The notes below the pieces were generated by a model. That model saw nothing but the letters and a program-made list of their open reading frames with translations. It searched no databases and was not told the origin of the DNA. Below are positions 1 through 11,698 of a stretch of 64,000 nucleotides of DNA, piece after piece (position 1 is the stretch's first letter; the number at the start of each line of letters is the position of its first letter). The position numbers and the translations under genes were made by a program. Source of the stretch: Adiantum capillus-veneris (lineage: Eukaryota; Streptophyta; Polypodiopsida; Polypodiales; Pteridaceae); the NCBI GenBank assembly GCA_014529385.2, contig CM043946.1, forward strand, positions 34,552,558-34,616,557. Reading direction: 5' to 3'.

Positions 1-774
1 GAGGATATTTTGATTGATGAAGAACTCTAAACACCATTGGATACATCTCCATTGGCAATGGACAGTGGTCCAATTGACTACACCTTCCTAGAGATGAGAC
101 AAGAGCTTGACTTGTTTGTATTGGCAGATGAAGAGTGGTTGCATAAAATTAACCTTCTTCAGTTTGCCATGCTTCCATGGAAGCACTGGAAGAACAATGA
201 TTCCTTATGACCTTGCTCAGTCGTGTACATGACACAAAGGGGAATATCTTTGGTAATTACTGGCTAGGCCCTGAACTGATCTTACTGTTTTTTATCTTCA
301 CTTGGAGGACAACAATTCAGTTGGCAGAGCTTCTGAGACACTGATGAACAAAGAATTTGGTCAGGCTCAAGGTGAGAGATGATATTATCCAATCAACAAA
401 CTTCAAAATCCTTTCAGATTTCAACAATTGAAATGGTTTTTAGAGAAGGTATTGTTCTTGTAAAGCTGGAGTATATCTCAAAAGAGAATTTTGTACTCTT
501 GCATGCTGCAGAGGGTGGAAGGAAAATTGGTTGGAAAAATTTGCTTTTTCAAAGGCTTAGTTTAGAATTTTTTCACAAGAAAAAGAGGAAGGATAGGTCT
601 ACCAAGATTGGAGCATTCTTGATTGCTTTACAAATCCATGCAATGAGTATGCCAACCCTAGGTGGATTGTCTCCAAAAGATTTTGTATTTGGCGGTCATC
701 TTGAGGGAAACAAGGAAAATGAAGCAGGTAGTTCTCAAGTAGAGAGCAGAAAGAAGAAGGTAGCAGATCCTTAG
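1..774 (+). pseudogene. Decayed hypothetical protein, N-terminal part
   Basis: The plus strand reads as protein in pieces. An open stretch over about 31-210 includes the residues DYTFLEMRQELDLFVLADEEW, and a second at about 211-350 reads LLSRVHDTKGNIFGNYWLGPE in another frame. A 131-codon ORF at 379-774 follows, with STKIGAFLIALQIHAMSMPTL near its middle and a Lys/Glu-rich tail. The composition looks coding, but the frame changes at least twice, so I read it as one broken gene that starts before the window and continues into the coiled-coil ORF at 831. The family is not recognised. A retrotransposon accessory ORF or a host gene are both possible. Confidence 0.35.
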
Positions 775-830
775 GAGCAAGACAGGAAGTTTACCCAACT
801 GAACAAGAGGAGGAAGATCTATGGAGAAAT

Positions 831-1934
831 TTGGATGATCAATTTGAAATTGATCTAGACTCTTTCATTGAAACTCCTAAGCCTACACTGATAGTTGATG
901 CTGCTACAATGTTTTCCCCTAAGAATTCTTTGAAACTCAAAAGAAAGAAGCTTAGTAGCCCAGTAGCAAAGGTCAAACCAGACTTGCAAGAGGGAGTACA
1001 ATTCAGTAAATTTGGTGAACAAATTGGAATTTTTGATGTTTATAAAGCTCTTGATCTGGTGAGAAACTTTGCATCCCAGCCACAACTCAACAGTTCAGTA
1101 CTGCAAAGGAAAAAATTCCAATTGTTGCAAACTCAGATAGTTCAGTTACAAAGTGTTTCAAAGAGGAGTCAAGAAGATAGCAGGTTGATTGAGGAGCAAG
1201 AGGGAATAATTCATGAACTCAAAGATGATTTAGTTGCTACTAGAAACTCTGTTGACTTCTATAAATCATAGTTGGAGAGAAAAGAGAAATATTTAGAACA
1301 GATTCAGATTTGGAAAGAGCAGTGGATGTCCAGTTTGAACACTCATTTGGAAGTCTTAGCTCATGACTATTCCAAACTGCAGTCAGAGAATAGTGTACTC
1401 TTGAGTAGAGTCCAAGCCTGTCAAGAGCTAGAAGCAAAGATCAGGGATATGTCTGAAGAGGACCTAGAACTGAATGGATGGTACCTCTTACCACATGATA
1501 GAGAAATTTTGAAGAATGAAGTCAAAAAGCAGGGTGACCAGTTGTGGTTAGACTTGAGAAGAAAAATGTCTTCCCTTGTAGATATTCCCTATCAAAGTTA
1601 TGCAAAGGAGGAGCAAAATGAAGATTATGTTCTTTTGCAAAAGCAATTTGATGACTTGAAGAAATATTTTGAACAATTGAAGATGCAGCAAAGTTCAGAA
1701 TCTACTCAAGGATGTAAAATTGAACAAGGAAACGATGAAAAGATGGTCACAGGTCATGAAGTTGATCCTAAATCTAGTATTGATTTTTATACCTTGGTTA
1801 GTGATGTGGAAACTCATGAGGCAATGCATGTGGGAGATGGTGTACCTATAGGTAAAAGCCCAGGGGGTTCACTATGTGTAAAACTACCATATCACGTGTG
1901 TTCAAGACATGTTGTTATCTGTGAATTTTGTTAA
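831..1934 (+). pseudogene. Coiled-coil protein of unknown function, one in-frame stop
   Basis: One reading frame runs for about 1.1 kb, broken only by a TAG at 1269-1271; the residues on both sides (DFYKS and LERKEKY) join naturally, so it was probably a glutamine codon (CAG). The first part has an acidic, Pro-rich stretch and a KLKRKKLSSP basic patch. The region from about 1080 to 1720 is rich in Glu, Lys, Gln and Leu with heptad-like spacing (LQTQIVQLQSVSKRSQEDSR, later LLQKQFDDLKKYFEQLKMQQ), typical of coiled coils. No catalytic motif, transmembrane segment or zinc finger is visible. It probably belongs with the broken ORF just upstream and perhaps the small ORF at 2160. Function unknown. 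Confidence 0.45.
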
Positions 1935-2159
1935 GAGTATAATGTACCCTTTTCTTTTAAAATCTGTAAGTTTTTTTCAGATTTGAAAAAAATAATGCCC
2001 TTTTGTATATATATTTCTGTAAGTTTCAAGAACTTTAAATACCCTTCTATTGAACTCACGTGATAGGTTACAGTTTTATTAGGTGACCTCCCCCGGGGTA
2101 AAAGTGACTCATTTCAAAATTTGCAAAAACAAACTGAGACAGGTGCAGTGACATAAATT

Positions 2160-2351
2160 TTGGAGGAGATCATGAGCGCCAAGGAGTTCAATGAGGAATT
2201 TACAGGTTTCCACAAAGAGGAGGCATTGATTGATTATGAGCAAAAGGTGGCAAAAGGCATTGCAGATACAACAGTTCCTGTAGATTTCAATCAGGAGATA
2301 CTAACCCTGGAGGAGCCTAGTGGGGAGTTGCCAAGGGAAACTGATGTTTAA
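2160..2351 (+). CDS. Small acidic hypothetical ORF
   Basis: A 63-codon ORF whose product is acidic (MEEIMSAKEFNEEFTGFHKE at the start, ending PRETDV). It lies 226 bp past the coiled-coil ORF on the same strand and may be its last exon or fragment. No domain is recognised and there is no start-codon context to support independent translation. Confidence 0.2.
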   Translation: MEEIMSAKEFNEEFTGFHKEEALIDYEQKVAKGIADTTVPVDFNQEILTLEEPSGELPRETDV

Positions 2352-2867
2352 ATGTTCAATAATGTTTTTCAACACTAAGTGGGAAAAGGGTAGTGTTTCA
2401 TTGGGTATAGTAATACATTTTTGTACCTTGGATTTGTTTCCAAGCATTGCACTTTGTTTTACTTTATCTTGTGAGCACTAGATTTTGATTAACAAGGGAT
2501 TTATGGGAAACAAGTCAAAAGTTTTTTAGCTTTCAAAAACTTTTTACCACCAGGTTGTGCCAGGTGTTAGCCTTGGATATTCTTTCAATAAAGTATTATT
2601 GAACCTTAGTAGTTTACTTTTCAGTTTGTAATTCGGGAAGAGCTTTGTGCCTCTTCATTCTTCCTAGTGGTTAGCCTCGCACCTGATGGTAGCACATTGT
2701 AAGAGATAAAGATGTTGAATGCAGGGCTATGGCTATGAAGATTCTTTGTTTCTCTGTGTATTCTGTCTTCAATTTTCATTCAATACCCTGATTCTTTTCC
2801 AAACCTGCACCGGTACTGAAACTGTTCCAAATTTGTAATGAGATGATGCACTGCCTTAATGGTTCAT
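2352..2867. other. Non-coding stretch, no recognisable feature
   Basis: AT-rich sequence between the plus-strand hypothetical gene and the minus-strand retroelement remnant. I see no ORF of note, repeat or promoter element. Confidence 0.4.
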
Positions 2868-5314
2868 TTAGGTGTTATTCCCACTCCCATATGCCTCAAT
2901 AACATTAACGTCTTTGTACTCCAATGGAAGATTAGTATTTCCTTCTTCACCTTCACAATAATCGCCTATCTTGTTCACTGGTACTAGCTCATGTTTAGCT
3001 TGTTTTGAGGTTTGGGTCTTCAGTGTTTCTAGATAAGCATTGGGTGGTAGAACTACCAGCCCTATTGTTTTGAAATTTTTCCCAGCCTCCTCCCAAAGAT
3101 GAGGCCTTATCTGCAGTAACTGTAATATGGTTAGCATACAACGGATAGGGGATGACATTATCTCATGAAGAGTTTTGGTATCCATCATCTTAGGATTGGA
3201 CTTCCATTGAGATGGTACTTTCTTCACATCTGATTGGCTCTCATGGTTACCAATAAATGAAGGTAAAGTCTTCAATGACTGTGCTTTGATGTCTTTCGAT
3301 ATTGCCTTACCTGCATCACCATACAGTGATTGGATATCATTTGGGTAGAGCTCATGTTCTAGGTGGATCTGTGTGATACGGACTTACAAAAGTGTAGCAC
3401 TTCCATATTTTCTATTCTTGATCTGCTCCCATAGCTCCTGAGGCCATTGTTTCTACACTTACGGAATTGGCAGAGGTGCTTGTGAATATATTTCATCTGT
3501 CGTATTGGTTGCCACCTCGTATCCAATGGCGTTTTGTTTATAAATTCTGGTTGGTCTTCCTTTCCAGTTCCCTGCTCCTTTAACTCTCAAATTTTTTCAC
3601 GGGTTAATACCCTAATTTCTAGAGCAGTTGGAATTGGTGGTTCCATAAGCGCTTGAGTAGCTTAGATGAGCTCCTTGCACAGCTTTAGCCTCTCTTTTTT
3701 CATAGCCCGGATGAGGGTATGTAAGACACCTATCCTCTTGGGTTTGGTTAGGCTTTAGCCTTGCAATGTAAGCTTTTAAAATTGCATCCAAGGGTTCAAA
3801 AACCTTTTCTACCAAGACAGATCCTCTTGATGGTATGGTCGATGGTTTTGCTGCATCATTATTTTCCTTAAGGTCTCTTGTCCTTATCAATTGTTCCTTT
3901 GTTTGTAGTAATTTGGTTTCCAAAACATTTTTTTCTTTCTCTCTTTTGGCTTTTATACTCTCGTTTTGACTTCCAGGATATCCTAGGGGTTCTGATAGAC
4001 AAATTTTCTATCCTGTTCGACTGGCTGGGGCATTCCTTGTAGCTTCCTGTGCTTGGGCTCTCGTTACCGCGTTTATCAAAATGATTGGTTCTGTTTCTGA
4101 TCCACTTGAGCTTGGCACAATCCTAATTTTGTTCATGATTGCTTTCCCTTTGTTATCAGGGTTTGTCGGACAGTGTGGAATGAGATGGTCAGTTGTGCAC
4201 TCTTCACAGAACCCAAAAAGTGTAATCCATTCTCCTTTGTGTGGAAAAATCCTTGCCCAATGATCACCGCCTCATTAATAGCATGGTCCTACAGGTGGGG
4301 GAGAAGCTTGTGGAGCCCCCATCGATTCTTTTGCTCTAGGAGGATACCCCCTAGGTTTGTAGTTCTGATTCTCCATGAACATAAGAATATTTTCATCAAC
4401 CAGGCAATAGTCTTTCATTGGTTGTGCTATATATGAGGGTTCTGACATTTCTTCAAGAACTATCCATGGAATTTGTCCCTCCGGAGCATATGTATTTCCG
4501 TCAAACCCCCTCTCATTGGCATTGTCAAAATCCTCTTGATATGAAACTACCTGGACCATACTCTGAGTACAATGTGTTTCTATGGGTTGAGAAATCCTTA
4601 CCATGGCCCTATTTTCTTTGGGTAAAGGAGGTTGATGTCCCAACATAGGTTGAGGTTTCTCTTGCACTTGGATTGCATTATTTGTCCCTACTTGGTATCT
4701 TGGAGGGGGTGGAAATTGTTGCCCTCCATGTGGTCCGTATTGTCTCTCTCTAACATAGTTCTGATTTTAGAAACATTCGTGAGTCTCATGGTTTGTCCAT
4801 TTTTGTTCGGTAGCACACCACTTCAGTACTCTTGGTATGTTTACTCCTAGCCTCTGTTGAAGGTTACACCACTGAGTTGGATGATTTCCTCCACAAGTGT
4901 CACATTTTTGGGTGGGCGTTTGTCGTGTGTTTGGGTTTGTCATGTTTCCTTGGTTTATCCTTTTGATCACTTCCTCGATCATTTGATCAACGTCCGGCAC
5001 AACTGGGTTTTGCCCACCCAATTTCATCGTGGACTCAATAGTGGTTGAAGAGGTACTACTCGTTCTTGATACGTGTCTTCAGCACCTCTCCATATGCCTT
5101 GCAATTGTCTACCAAATACAACACCTCTTTTGTGACTTGCTCAAAAGTTACACATGCCTTTAAGTACAAGTCCTTTTTTAGAGTGTCATTTTGCAATCCT
5201 TCTATGAAAAGGACTGACAGTCTTTGATCCTGAGGTAGTTCCCGAGCAGGGAATCTTTCTATGTATTTCTTGACTTTTTCCTTCTCCTTTTGTTTAAATG
5301 CATAGATCTGGGAG
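2868..5314 (-). pseudogene. gag: Ty3/gypsy gag 3' half and downstream linker, decayed
   Basis: On the minus strand, 5314 down to about 5045 encodes the C-terminal half of a retrotransposon Gag domain (VKKYIERF, then DQRLSVLFIEGLQND and TFEQVTKEV). It is followed at 5027-4767 by a CX2CX3HX4C zinc knuckle (CDTCGGNHPTQWC) and a second, damaged Cys/His cluster (CATEQKWTNHETHEC, one Cys replaced by Glu). Pro/Gln-rich linker ORFs at 4667-4275, 3923-3612 and 3275-2868 follow in broken frames; the last contains RPHLWEEAGK, a type of motif seen before the protease in plant gypsy elements. No protease, RT or integrase is present. The N-terminal half of the same Gag lies at 11708-12240; the interruption at 5315 is a DNA transposon. 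Confidence 0.75.
5306..5314. repeat. Left 9-bp target-site duplication (ATCTGGGAG)
   Basis: ATCTGGGAG here is repeated exactly at 11699-11707 and flanks the 6.4 kb element between them. Reading the minus-strand gag with one copy removed gives a continuous frame across the junction. Confidence 0.85.
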
Positions 5315-5370
5315 GAGTCTTACCATACACCGAGCGAACTTTACCGAGCATATAGAAAAATCGAGCGAAA
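5315..5370 (+). repeat. Left terminal inverted repeat with CGAGCGA motifs
   Basis: It starts GAGTCTTACC and has CGAGCGA-like heptamers starting at 5331, 5345 and 5362. The same motifs occur at nearly the same offsets in the right end read inward. They are candidate transposase-binding sites. Confidence 0.7.
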
Positions 5371-5583
5371 CTTTGTGTATGTGTGTGTTTGTTGCAAACG
5401 TGTTAATAGAGAAATCTCTGACACCTTTGTAGCGTCAATTTTTGTTAGTGGTGTATGTTTCTTTGATGACTGCTTGCCAAGCCATAGTTCTACGATTCCC
5501 CTCCCAAAGGAACATCTTTTGAGAAAGGAACTCCAACTAAGGGTGTGCAACAAGCTCTTCTTGATACTCATGGTAAATCTCAC
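5341..5583 (-). CDS. Short ORF inside the transposon, product unknown
   Basis: An 80-codon minus-strand frame overlapping the left end of the transposon. In an adjacent minus-strand frame at about 5440-5520 the sequence reads WEGNRRTMAWQAVIKETY, which faintly recalls the GNHR motif of ParB-like domains, but two stops lie close by. Possibly a decayed captured fragment; no function is assigned. Confidence 0.12.
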   Translation of the reverse strand: MRFTMSIKKSLLHTLSWSSFLKRCSFGRGIVELWLGKQSSKKHTPLTKIDATKVSEISLLTRLQQTHTYTKFRSIFLYAR

Positions 5584-6459
5584 TCCTCCATAATGGAATT
5601 TTAATTAAAAAAAAGAAATAAGCTACTATTGTGTTGAGAGAGCAGTGATATCGAAAGACTATTTAGGGTACCTGTCACTTGTACTTTCTCCTTTGACATG
5701 TCTCCAAAGAAACAATGAATGCTCCCTACCCTTTGATATATCCTTCACTAGAAAATATAGACTTTAAAGCACTTACTACATCATATCTCAAGCCCCAAAC
5801 TCTCGCATGTGGAATGAGCCTTCATAGTGGCACATGATGATACTCGAGGCAACTAAAAACTATAGTTTTGGACAATACATCCTCCCCTTTCTCCATATGT
5901 AATGCGCTATCATCCCCATCAACAACACTTGGTCACATTTCTAGTCTTGTTTCAAAGGGATCTATCTGAAATGAGGCTTTAATTGGTGTTTCCTGCTATT
6001 TTAACTCATATAGAGACCCTAAACCTATATCTGGACTATCATTTGCATCTTGAATCTCTGTCTCTGTGACCAAACCAACCCGTTGTGTGATCAAACTAAC
6101 ATGCTCACTCCACATAGGCAAACAATTTGATGCATTCCCACCACATCTTCCTGAATAACCTTTAGATAAATATATCTTGGTACGTAAAATGTAATTTATA
6201 ATTAATTTGTGCAACTATTTGCATGAGATAGACACACGTCAATGTTATCAAATTGAGTGACTGTAATGATGCAGTTACAAAAAGACAATTAAATATAATC
6301 TCTAGATGCTATCTTGTTTTATGCTTGAAACACACCATATAAGCAAACACCGTGTTTATGAGGTATGCATAATAGCGTATAGGATGAGAGCGCAAAGGAT
6401 TCCTAATGAGGATCAAATTAGGAGGAGCATCCCCCTCATCCCCCATTTGGTGCCCAAAA

Positions 6460-6730
6460 CCTTACTACACCAATGTAACATGCTTTCAAACATTGTATGA
6501 GCAAAGAACACATGATGAGAGGATGTGTGGAATGAAGCCCTCTCATTTGGCGCTCGATTTATCGTATCCCACCAATGCGGGATGCATAAAGGCACTTTCG
6601 TTGACACAATCAGATACTGAAAGCTAGCACCATAGAAAATTTGCATGCTTAATGATGGTGGTGCTTGAAACCTTATCGCACCAATGCAAGCATAACGGCA
6701 CATTGGTTGGCACAATCAAATATTGATATT
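6460..6730 (+). repeat. Imperfect short direct repeats
   Basis: A segment starting CACCAATGC and reading on through a GACACAATCAGATACTGA-type sequence occurs at about 6571-6620 and again, diverged, at about 6679-6727. A shorter third match to its first part lies near 6467. Non-coding; function unknown. Confidence 0.4.
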
Positions 6731-6856
6731 GCTGCCATTATTGGGTTTCTTGTTGCACTTAGGACTGGCCAGTACCGATCTTTTGTAGTGAGCTACACAC
6801 ATGTTAACTAGCAAGGTGGAGAAGACAAGTGCCATTATCATCATCATCGCCACTAG

Positions 6857-6858
<2 letters not shown>

Positions 6859-6927
<69 letters not shown>

Positions 6928-6947
6928 TCTCTCTCTCTCTCTCTCTC
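6859..6947 (+). repeat. (CT)n microsatellite
   Basis: About 44 CT units with a single interruption (CACT) near 6921. ORFs across it encode only Ser-Leu or Arg-Glu repeats and are not genes. Confidence 0.95.
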
Positions 6948-7138
6948 CCGGTCCCCCACCCAGTTTGTGTGTGCTAGATAGCTTGTTTCTCTCAACAGAT
7001 GAGGCCAGATTGGTGAACATAAGCTTCACTTGCTTGACTTACGTTATCTATAAAAGAGGCATGCCATTGCAACAAATTATGCAAATTTCATCACTCTGTA
7101 GGTCTCTTGGGATTGATCCTACGACGTTAAAAAACCTC

Positions 7139-7294
<156 letters not shown>

Positions 7295-7896
7295 GACACG
7301 CACGCACATATGAGAGCTTTATTTATGCAGACAATACGGGGATTGGTTCGAGGCATAATCAAAATTATACAAAGCAACCTGGTGAACAGAGGATCATGAG
7401 GCATCGAGGTGGCTCAGAGGGTGAGCTTCGTACAACTCCTCGCTATAGTTTCTCCCATTTGCTCTCAGAGTAAGTCTCTAGGCCTCCTTCCGAGCGTTCA
7501 AAAACTGTAGACGAACCAGGAAACAAGAAGAGAAGAGTAGCGGCAGAGGTATAGCAGTTTGTGAAGCCCCTCCGCTCGCTCACTCGCTCTCTAGGCCTAG
7601 TATTGTCGACCATTCAAGGGCTAAGGCAAAGCGAGAAACTTGCAGGAGCCAAAATTAGAGAGTATGAGTGTTGAAGTCGAGGGAGGAGCCATCACGAGTA
7701 CTACTACTGAAGCTTAATCGACATGGCCTTGGTTTTGCTCTATCTTCAACCCCACCCCCCCCCCTCTATCCCAATCTCTCTCACCATGCTCTTGTGAAGA
7801 GGTTCGAAGGATCACTCTCTGCTCTCCAACCCATGCGTAGTGGTCCTGAGCCAACGGTGATCATGAGTTGCAGTCACTATTGATGAAGAACGGTAG

Positions 7897-8186
7897 ATGG
7901 TGATCAGAATTGCAGCTATCGACACGCACGGGGGGGGGGGGGCAGGTCGAGATGCAGGCGTGAAGCAGTGCGCACAACACGATATGCTAGGGACAAGAGT
8001 TGTGGATGAGGAAAAGTTCAATGTAGAAGACATCAGAGATGGCAAGGCCGAGATCACTCAAGGACATGCAAAAGTAGAGGGATTGTACTTGCACCCCAAC
8101 CTGCTCATCTACTTTGATACTAAGCTCTTTGGAGGAGTTCTGAGATGCTTGCATGAATGGTCCCATGTCGGCACGGAGATGAGATG

Positions 8187-8187
<1 letters not shown>
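7897..8187 (+). CDS. Hypothetical ORF at the edge of the fold-back segment
   Basis: A 96-codon frame ending directly before the (CT)n of the fold-back, with last residues LHEWSHVGTEMR. The minus-strand frame on the far side (8989-8723) ends VLHGRRDSVRTEMN in the mirrored position, so the two may be diverged inverted copies of one coding fragment. No family is recognised. Confidence 0.2.
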
Positions 8188-8189
<2 letters not shown>

Positions 8190-8264
<75 letters not shown>

Positions 8265-8322
8265 GTATCATAAAGAGCACGCACCGGTGGGCTCTCCTTC
8301 AGAGAGGTTATTTTTGGAGACT
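8190..8322 (+). repeat. Left arm of a fold-back (CT tract plus inverted repeat)
   Basis: A (CT)36 tract at 8190-8261 is followed by unique sequence matching, in inverted orientation, the right arm at 8665-8804. A 22-bp core at 8294-8315 is identical to the reverse complement of 8672-8693, and flanking bases are similar with scattered mismatches. Confidence 0.8.
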
Positions 8323-8664
8323 CCCCTCTCCCTCTCTCGCTACCGACATGGCAAGGACTTGATATACACTAAAACAAAAAAGGTACCCATACACATTTAC
8401 TCTTCTACTTGTTTTAAGCCAAGTAAGCTATGTCAGCATATTTTGTGCATGACTTATGTGGCGTGGTACATTTTTGCATCCATCGATACGTGTCAAGTAG
8501 ACGGTCAGCCCAGTTGGTGCTATTGACTTCGTCAAGCGCCCAATTATTCCAATAATCACTGTAATGTTTCACACCAGGTCCCCGTCCATGCACGCCCACA
8601 CCAAAGGTAAATACCACTTGCCTCATTTCATATGAAATGGGAGACGTTTATTCTTGCCTCAATA

Positions 8665-8723
8665 CTCCTCTAAAAATAACCTCTCTGAAGGAGTACGTCG
8701 GTGCACACTTTTTTAGAGACTTT

Positions 8724-8804
<81 letters not shown>
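8665..8804 (-). repeat. Right arm of the fold-back (inverted repeat plus AG tract)
   Basis: Mirror of the left arm: the 22-bp identical core (8672-8693), diverged sequence, then an (AG)n tract to 8804. The loop between the arms is about 340 bp and lacks coding features. Confidence 0.8.
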
Positions 8805-8807
<3 letters not shown>

Positions 8808-8989
8808 ATCTCTGTTCTAACCGAGTCCCTTCTTCCATGTAGCACTTTTGCAATTAGCTTGGCACCATCTTTACCTTTCATGTCAGCTGCAGTACCCCCA
8901 TGATCTTCATCACCTACCCCTCCCTTGCCCACGAAGCCTTCATTGAGAAGGGTCTCTTCTTTGTAGCTCGCCCTGAAAACTAACTCCAA
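8723..8989 (-). CDS. Hypothetical ORF beside the AG tract
   Basis: Minus-strand frame with about 60 non-repeat residues (VFRASYKEETLLNEGFVGKG, later HGGTAADMKGKDGAKLIAKV) before it runs into the microsatellite. Composition looks coding and it may be an inverted relative of the ORF ending at 8187. Family not recognised; probably a gene fragment carried by the transposon. Confidence 0.2.
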
Positions 8990-9916
8990 AAGCTCTCAGA
9001 AATAGTATGCGCTAACGTAGCCTCATTTGGAGAGCTTTGCGAACACTAGATGCGCTTTTCTTTATATGTGGTAGCTCGTCCAAGGTTATTTTTCTCGCTA
9101 TGTAGGTGGCCCATACACCCCGCAGCCTCTTGGACTCTGTGCTTTCCCCAGCATGCTACTTGTCTCTCTTTCCTCCATGCACACGATGCTCTGTCCTTCT
9201 CAACCTGTAGACATCTCTAAAGGTTTCTCTTTATATTTGGTGAAAATGATTGAGAGGGTTGACCTTCTTGCGTCAGCTAGTGTGCCTCCAACATCCAACA
9301 GACTTCTATGAATAGGGAGTCCTAATGTTTGGAATCAATTTTACGAACGTACAAAATTCCCTTTAATATGACTTGAAAGAGGAGTTTTTTCTAAATAATC
9401 GGCAATTTTAACAATTTAACTCTATTTTTTAAAATTTCTAAAGTAGATTTTCTCCTTCTTCACTTCCCTTCAATCCTCTGTTGTTTTGAGTTTTCAACCG
9501 ATTTAAGGCAAAGCTTAGACACACTTTTTCCTAACACTAATAGGGACCCTCATATTTGCCTTTCCTAGCCAACACTATGGTGTCAAAGTTTTTGGTTGTA
9601 GTCACCAACAATCCAGCCACCCTTTGGAGGGAGGTACCCTATGGGGTGCTCAGGTAGGTGCTCAATGGGATTTCAATTTGTTCAGAATTTGCAAAACAGA
9701 GCACCGCCTAATAGGTGGGACAAGTCCACAAGGTAGTGCCGGAGACGCTCCAGCATGAGGACAACATACAAGTTAAAGGAAGCCAAAGGAGCGGATTCAA
9801 GTTGTTGCTTATACTAGGGTCACGATCTTGTAAGAGTCTCATCTAGAGATGGCAGATTATCCTATGGTCAAGAATGTAGAGATGCTAAAGATGGTGAATT
9901 AGTCGATCGAATTACC

Positions 9917-10153
9917 GTGGATTTTGTGGCATCCAACTCATTGAACCTATTGATTTCACACATTGGGTTTGTGTCGCTATTGGTGGAGGGACTCTTTGTT
10001 TTCTTTTGCAGTTTATCAAAACCTTCATATGGAATTCACATTAAATGTGGCTCTCTTCCATTTCTTCAGGTTGGGCCGTTGACAACCAGGTGCATTGGTA
10101 GATGGAATGATGCAGTAGACACCTTACATAAGGGTAATTTATTTTTAAATTAA
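9917..10153 (+). CDS. Short ORF, product unknown
   Basis: A 78-codon frame with a hydrophobic N-terminal half (LLISHIGFVSLLVEGLFVFF), which could be one membrane segment. It lies between non-coding stretches inside the transposon. There is no homology I recognise, and chance is possible. Confidence 0.12.
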   Translation: MDFVASNSLNLLISHIGFVSLLVEGLFVFFCSLSKPSYGIHIKCGSLPFLQVGPLTTRCIGRWNDAVDTLHKGNLFLN

Positions 10154-10170
10154 TCAAAGCATCATTGAGT

Positions 10171-10185
10171 GTGTGTGTGTGTGTA

Positions 10186-10240
<55 letters not shown>

Positions 10241-10254
10241 GAGAGAGAGAGAGA
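10171..10254 (+). repeat. (GT)n(GA)n compound microsatellite
   Basis: GT units with one interruption run from about 10171 to 10217, then GA units with one interruption to about 10254. Confidence 0.9.
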
Positions 10255-10517
10255 AGGGTAGAAGATGCAAAACTTAAATGTTATAAGAACAAGACAAAGA
10301 GAGCTAAAAAATGTAACCAACATTGTAAAACTTTGCATCATCTCATTCAAACATTCCATATTGGGTATATATGAAACAATTTCTTTTTCTATGTCCACTT
10401 AGACTCCGCCAAAAACTACTTATTGTATAACTTCCTTAGACTAGGCATTTCTTGACAGTTTTTTCTTAAAAAACAAGGCTCTCTTCCTACAAGAACTTTC
10501 CACAATATTATGTATTG

Positions 10518-10519
<2 letters not shown>

Positions 10520-10553
<34 letters not shown>
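10520..10553 (+). repeat. Poly-C tract
   Basis: A run of 34 C residues. Its length should be treated with caution because homopolymers of this size are error-prone. Confidence 0.9.
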
Positions 10554-10555
<2 letters not shown>

Positions 10556-11208
10556 ACCCCCAACAATAGAGTGCACACACACACACTCACACACACTTGC
10601 CCAAGCTTCGGAGGAGGGAGCATAACCTCCAAGGAGTTAATATAAGGGTTAATGCGTGAAGTTTCCATGAGGTGTTTTGAGACAATATAATCTGTAATTT
10701 GATGCTAAATGTTTCCTAATATGATTTAAGTTCTATATGTATCTTGTTGGGTTTTGCTCGTTTTTATGATTGCTTGAAAAGGTTTGCTTAGAGTTTGAAA
10801 TTTCCCTTGCTCTTTTTTATGATTGCTCGAAAAGATTTTCTTGGAGTTTGAAATTCCTCATCCTGCAATCAACAATGGGTAGACACATAACCATTTATGG
10901 ACGACAATGTGGTCACAAGATTGTTCTTATGTTTGATTGATAGCATCTATGCACTTTCTATCTCTTTTGTGATACAACATTATGAAATAACTAATGCATT
11001 CAATTTTCATCCATTTCTCTAATGGGAGAGCAGATGAAGATAAAGGCTACTGAACTTGATAGTGGTGAACAAATCTTCCTTCTCAATCATGGCCAATGTC
11101 AATTCTAGAAGGTTCAGATTGCTATTGAAAGCACACAAGGCATTGGAATGAAGGACACACTATTAATAGTCCGATGGTCCCTCCAGAGTAGTTAGTATAC
11201 TACATGCA

Positions 11209-11463
11209 ATGACTTCACAAAGCAGTCTACACATGGCACTCAAGCCAGCAAAGGATATCATTCAAGTTCAAGAGCTACATATGCATTATGATGGACATGT
11301 GGCATTTGAGTTACCATCTTTTGATCTATTTGTGCATGAACTTATGACAATTGCAACATGTGAATTTACCATGGATAATAAGTTTGCACAAATAGAGTTT
11401 TGGAATATGCTCAACAAGATGGTTCAGAAGCAAGGATATGACCATGTATCAATGTGTGTGTGA
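11209..11463 (+). CDS. Hypothetical ORF in the right part of the transposon
   Basis: An 84-codon frame with balanced composition (AKDIIQVQELHMHYDGHVAF, then MDNKFAQIEFWNMLNKMVQK). It ends at a short tandem duplication. It could be an exon fragment. No family is recognised. Confidence 0.2.
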   Translation: MTSQSSLHMALKPAKDIIQVQELHMHYDGHVAFELPSFDLFVHELMTIATCEFTMDNKFAQIEFWNMLNKMVQKQGYDHVSMCV

Positions 11464-11565
11464 ACACATTAAAGGAAGAGTATGGCTCTTTTGTTTCAGA
11501 CTATTTTAATGTGTGTGAACACATTAAAGGAAGAGTATGGCTTTTTGGTTGGAGACTATTTGAGA
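11451..11565 (+). repeat. Two-copy tandem duplication, period about 55 bp
   Basis: The unit starting AATGTGTGTGAACACATT and running through AAGGAAGAGTATGGCT occurs at about 11451 and again at about 11506, with small differences. Confidence 0.8.
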
Positions 11566-11642
11566 TGCAACATGGTTACTTTGCTACTCTATACTATATA
11601 GATTAACTATTGAGATCTTGATCTAATCTTTTTCACTTCTTA

Positions 11643-11698
11643 TGCTCGCTCGGTTTCTTGTTCGCTCGGAAGTACTCGCTCGAGGATTGGGATTCCTC
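11643..11698 (-). repeat. Right terminal inverted repeat with CGAGCGA motifs
   Basis: Read inward on the minus strand it starts GAGGAATCCC, with CGAGCGA at offsets 16, 30 and 46 from 11698. The spacing matches the left end, so the pair is not a chance similarity. Confidence 0.7.

Noticed and set aside
4081-4850. Plus-strand ORFs opposite the gag remnant
   Set aside because: Shadows of the minus-strand Gag/linker coding sequence.
7400-7425. Possible tRNA/SINE A-box (GTGGCTCAGAGGGTGAGC)
   Set aside because: The only B-box-like GGTTCGAGGC lies upstream at about 7343, the wrong order, and no cloverleaf can be drawn.
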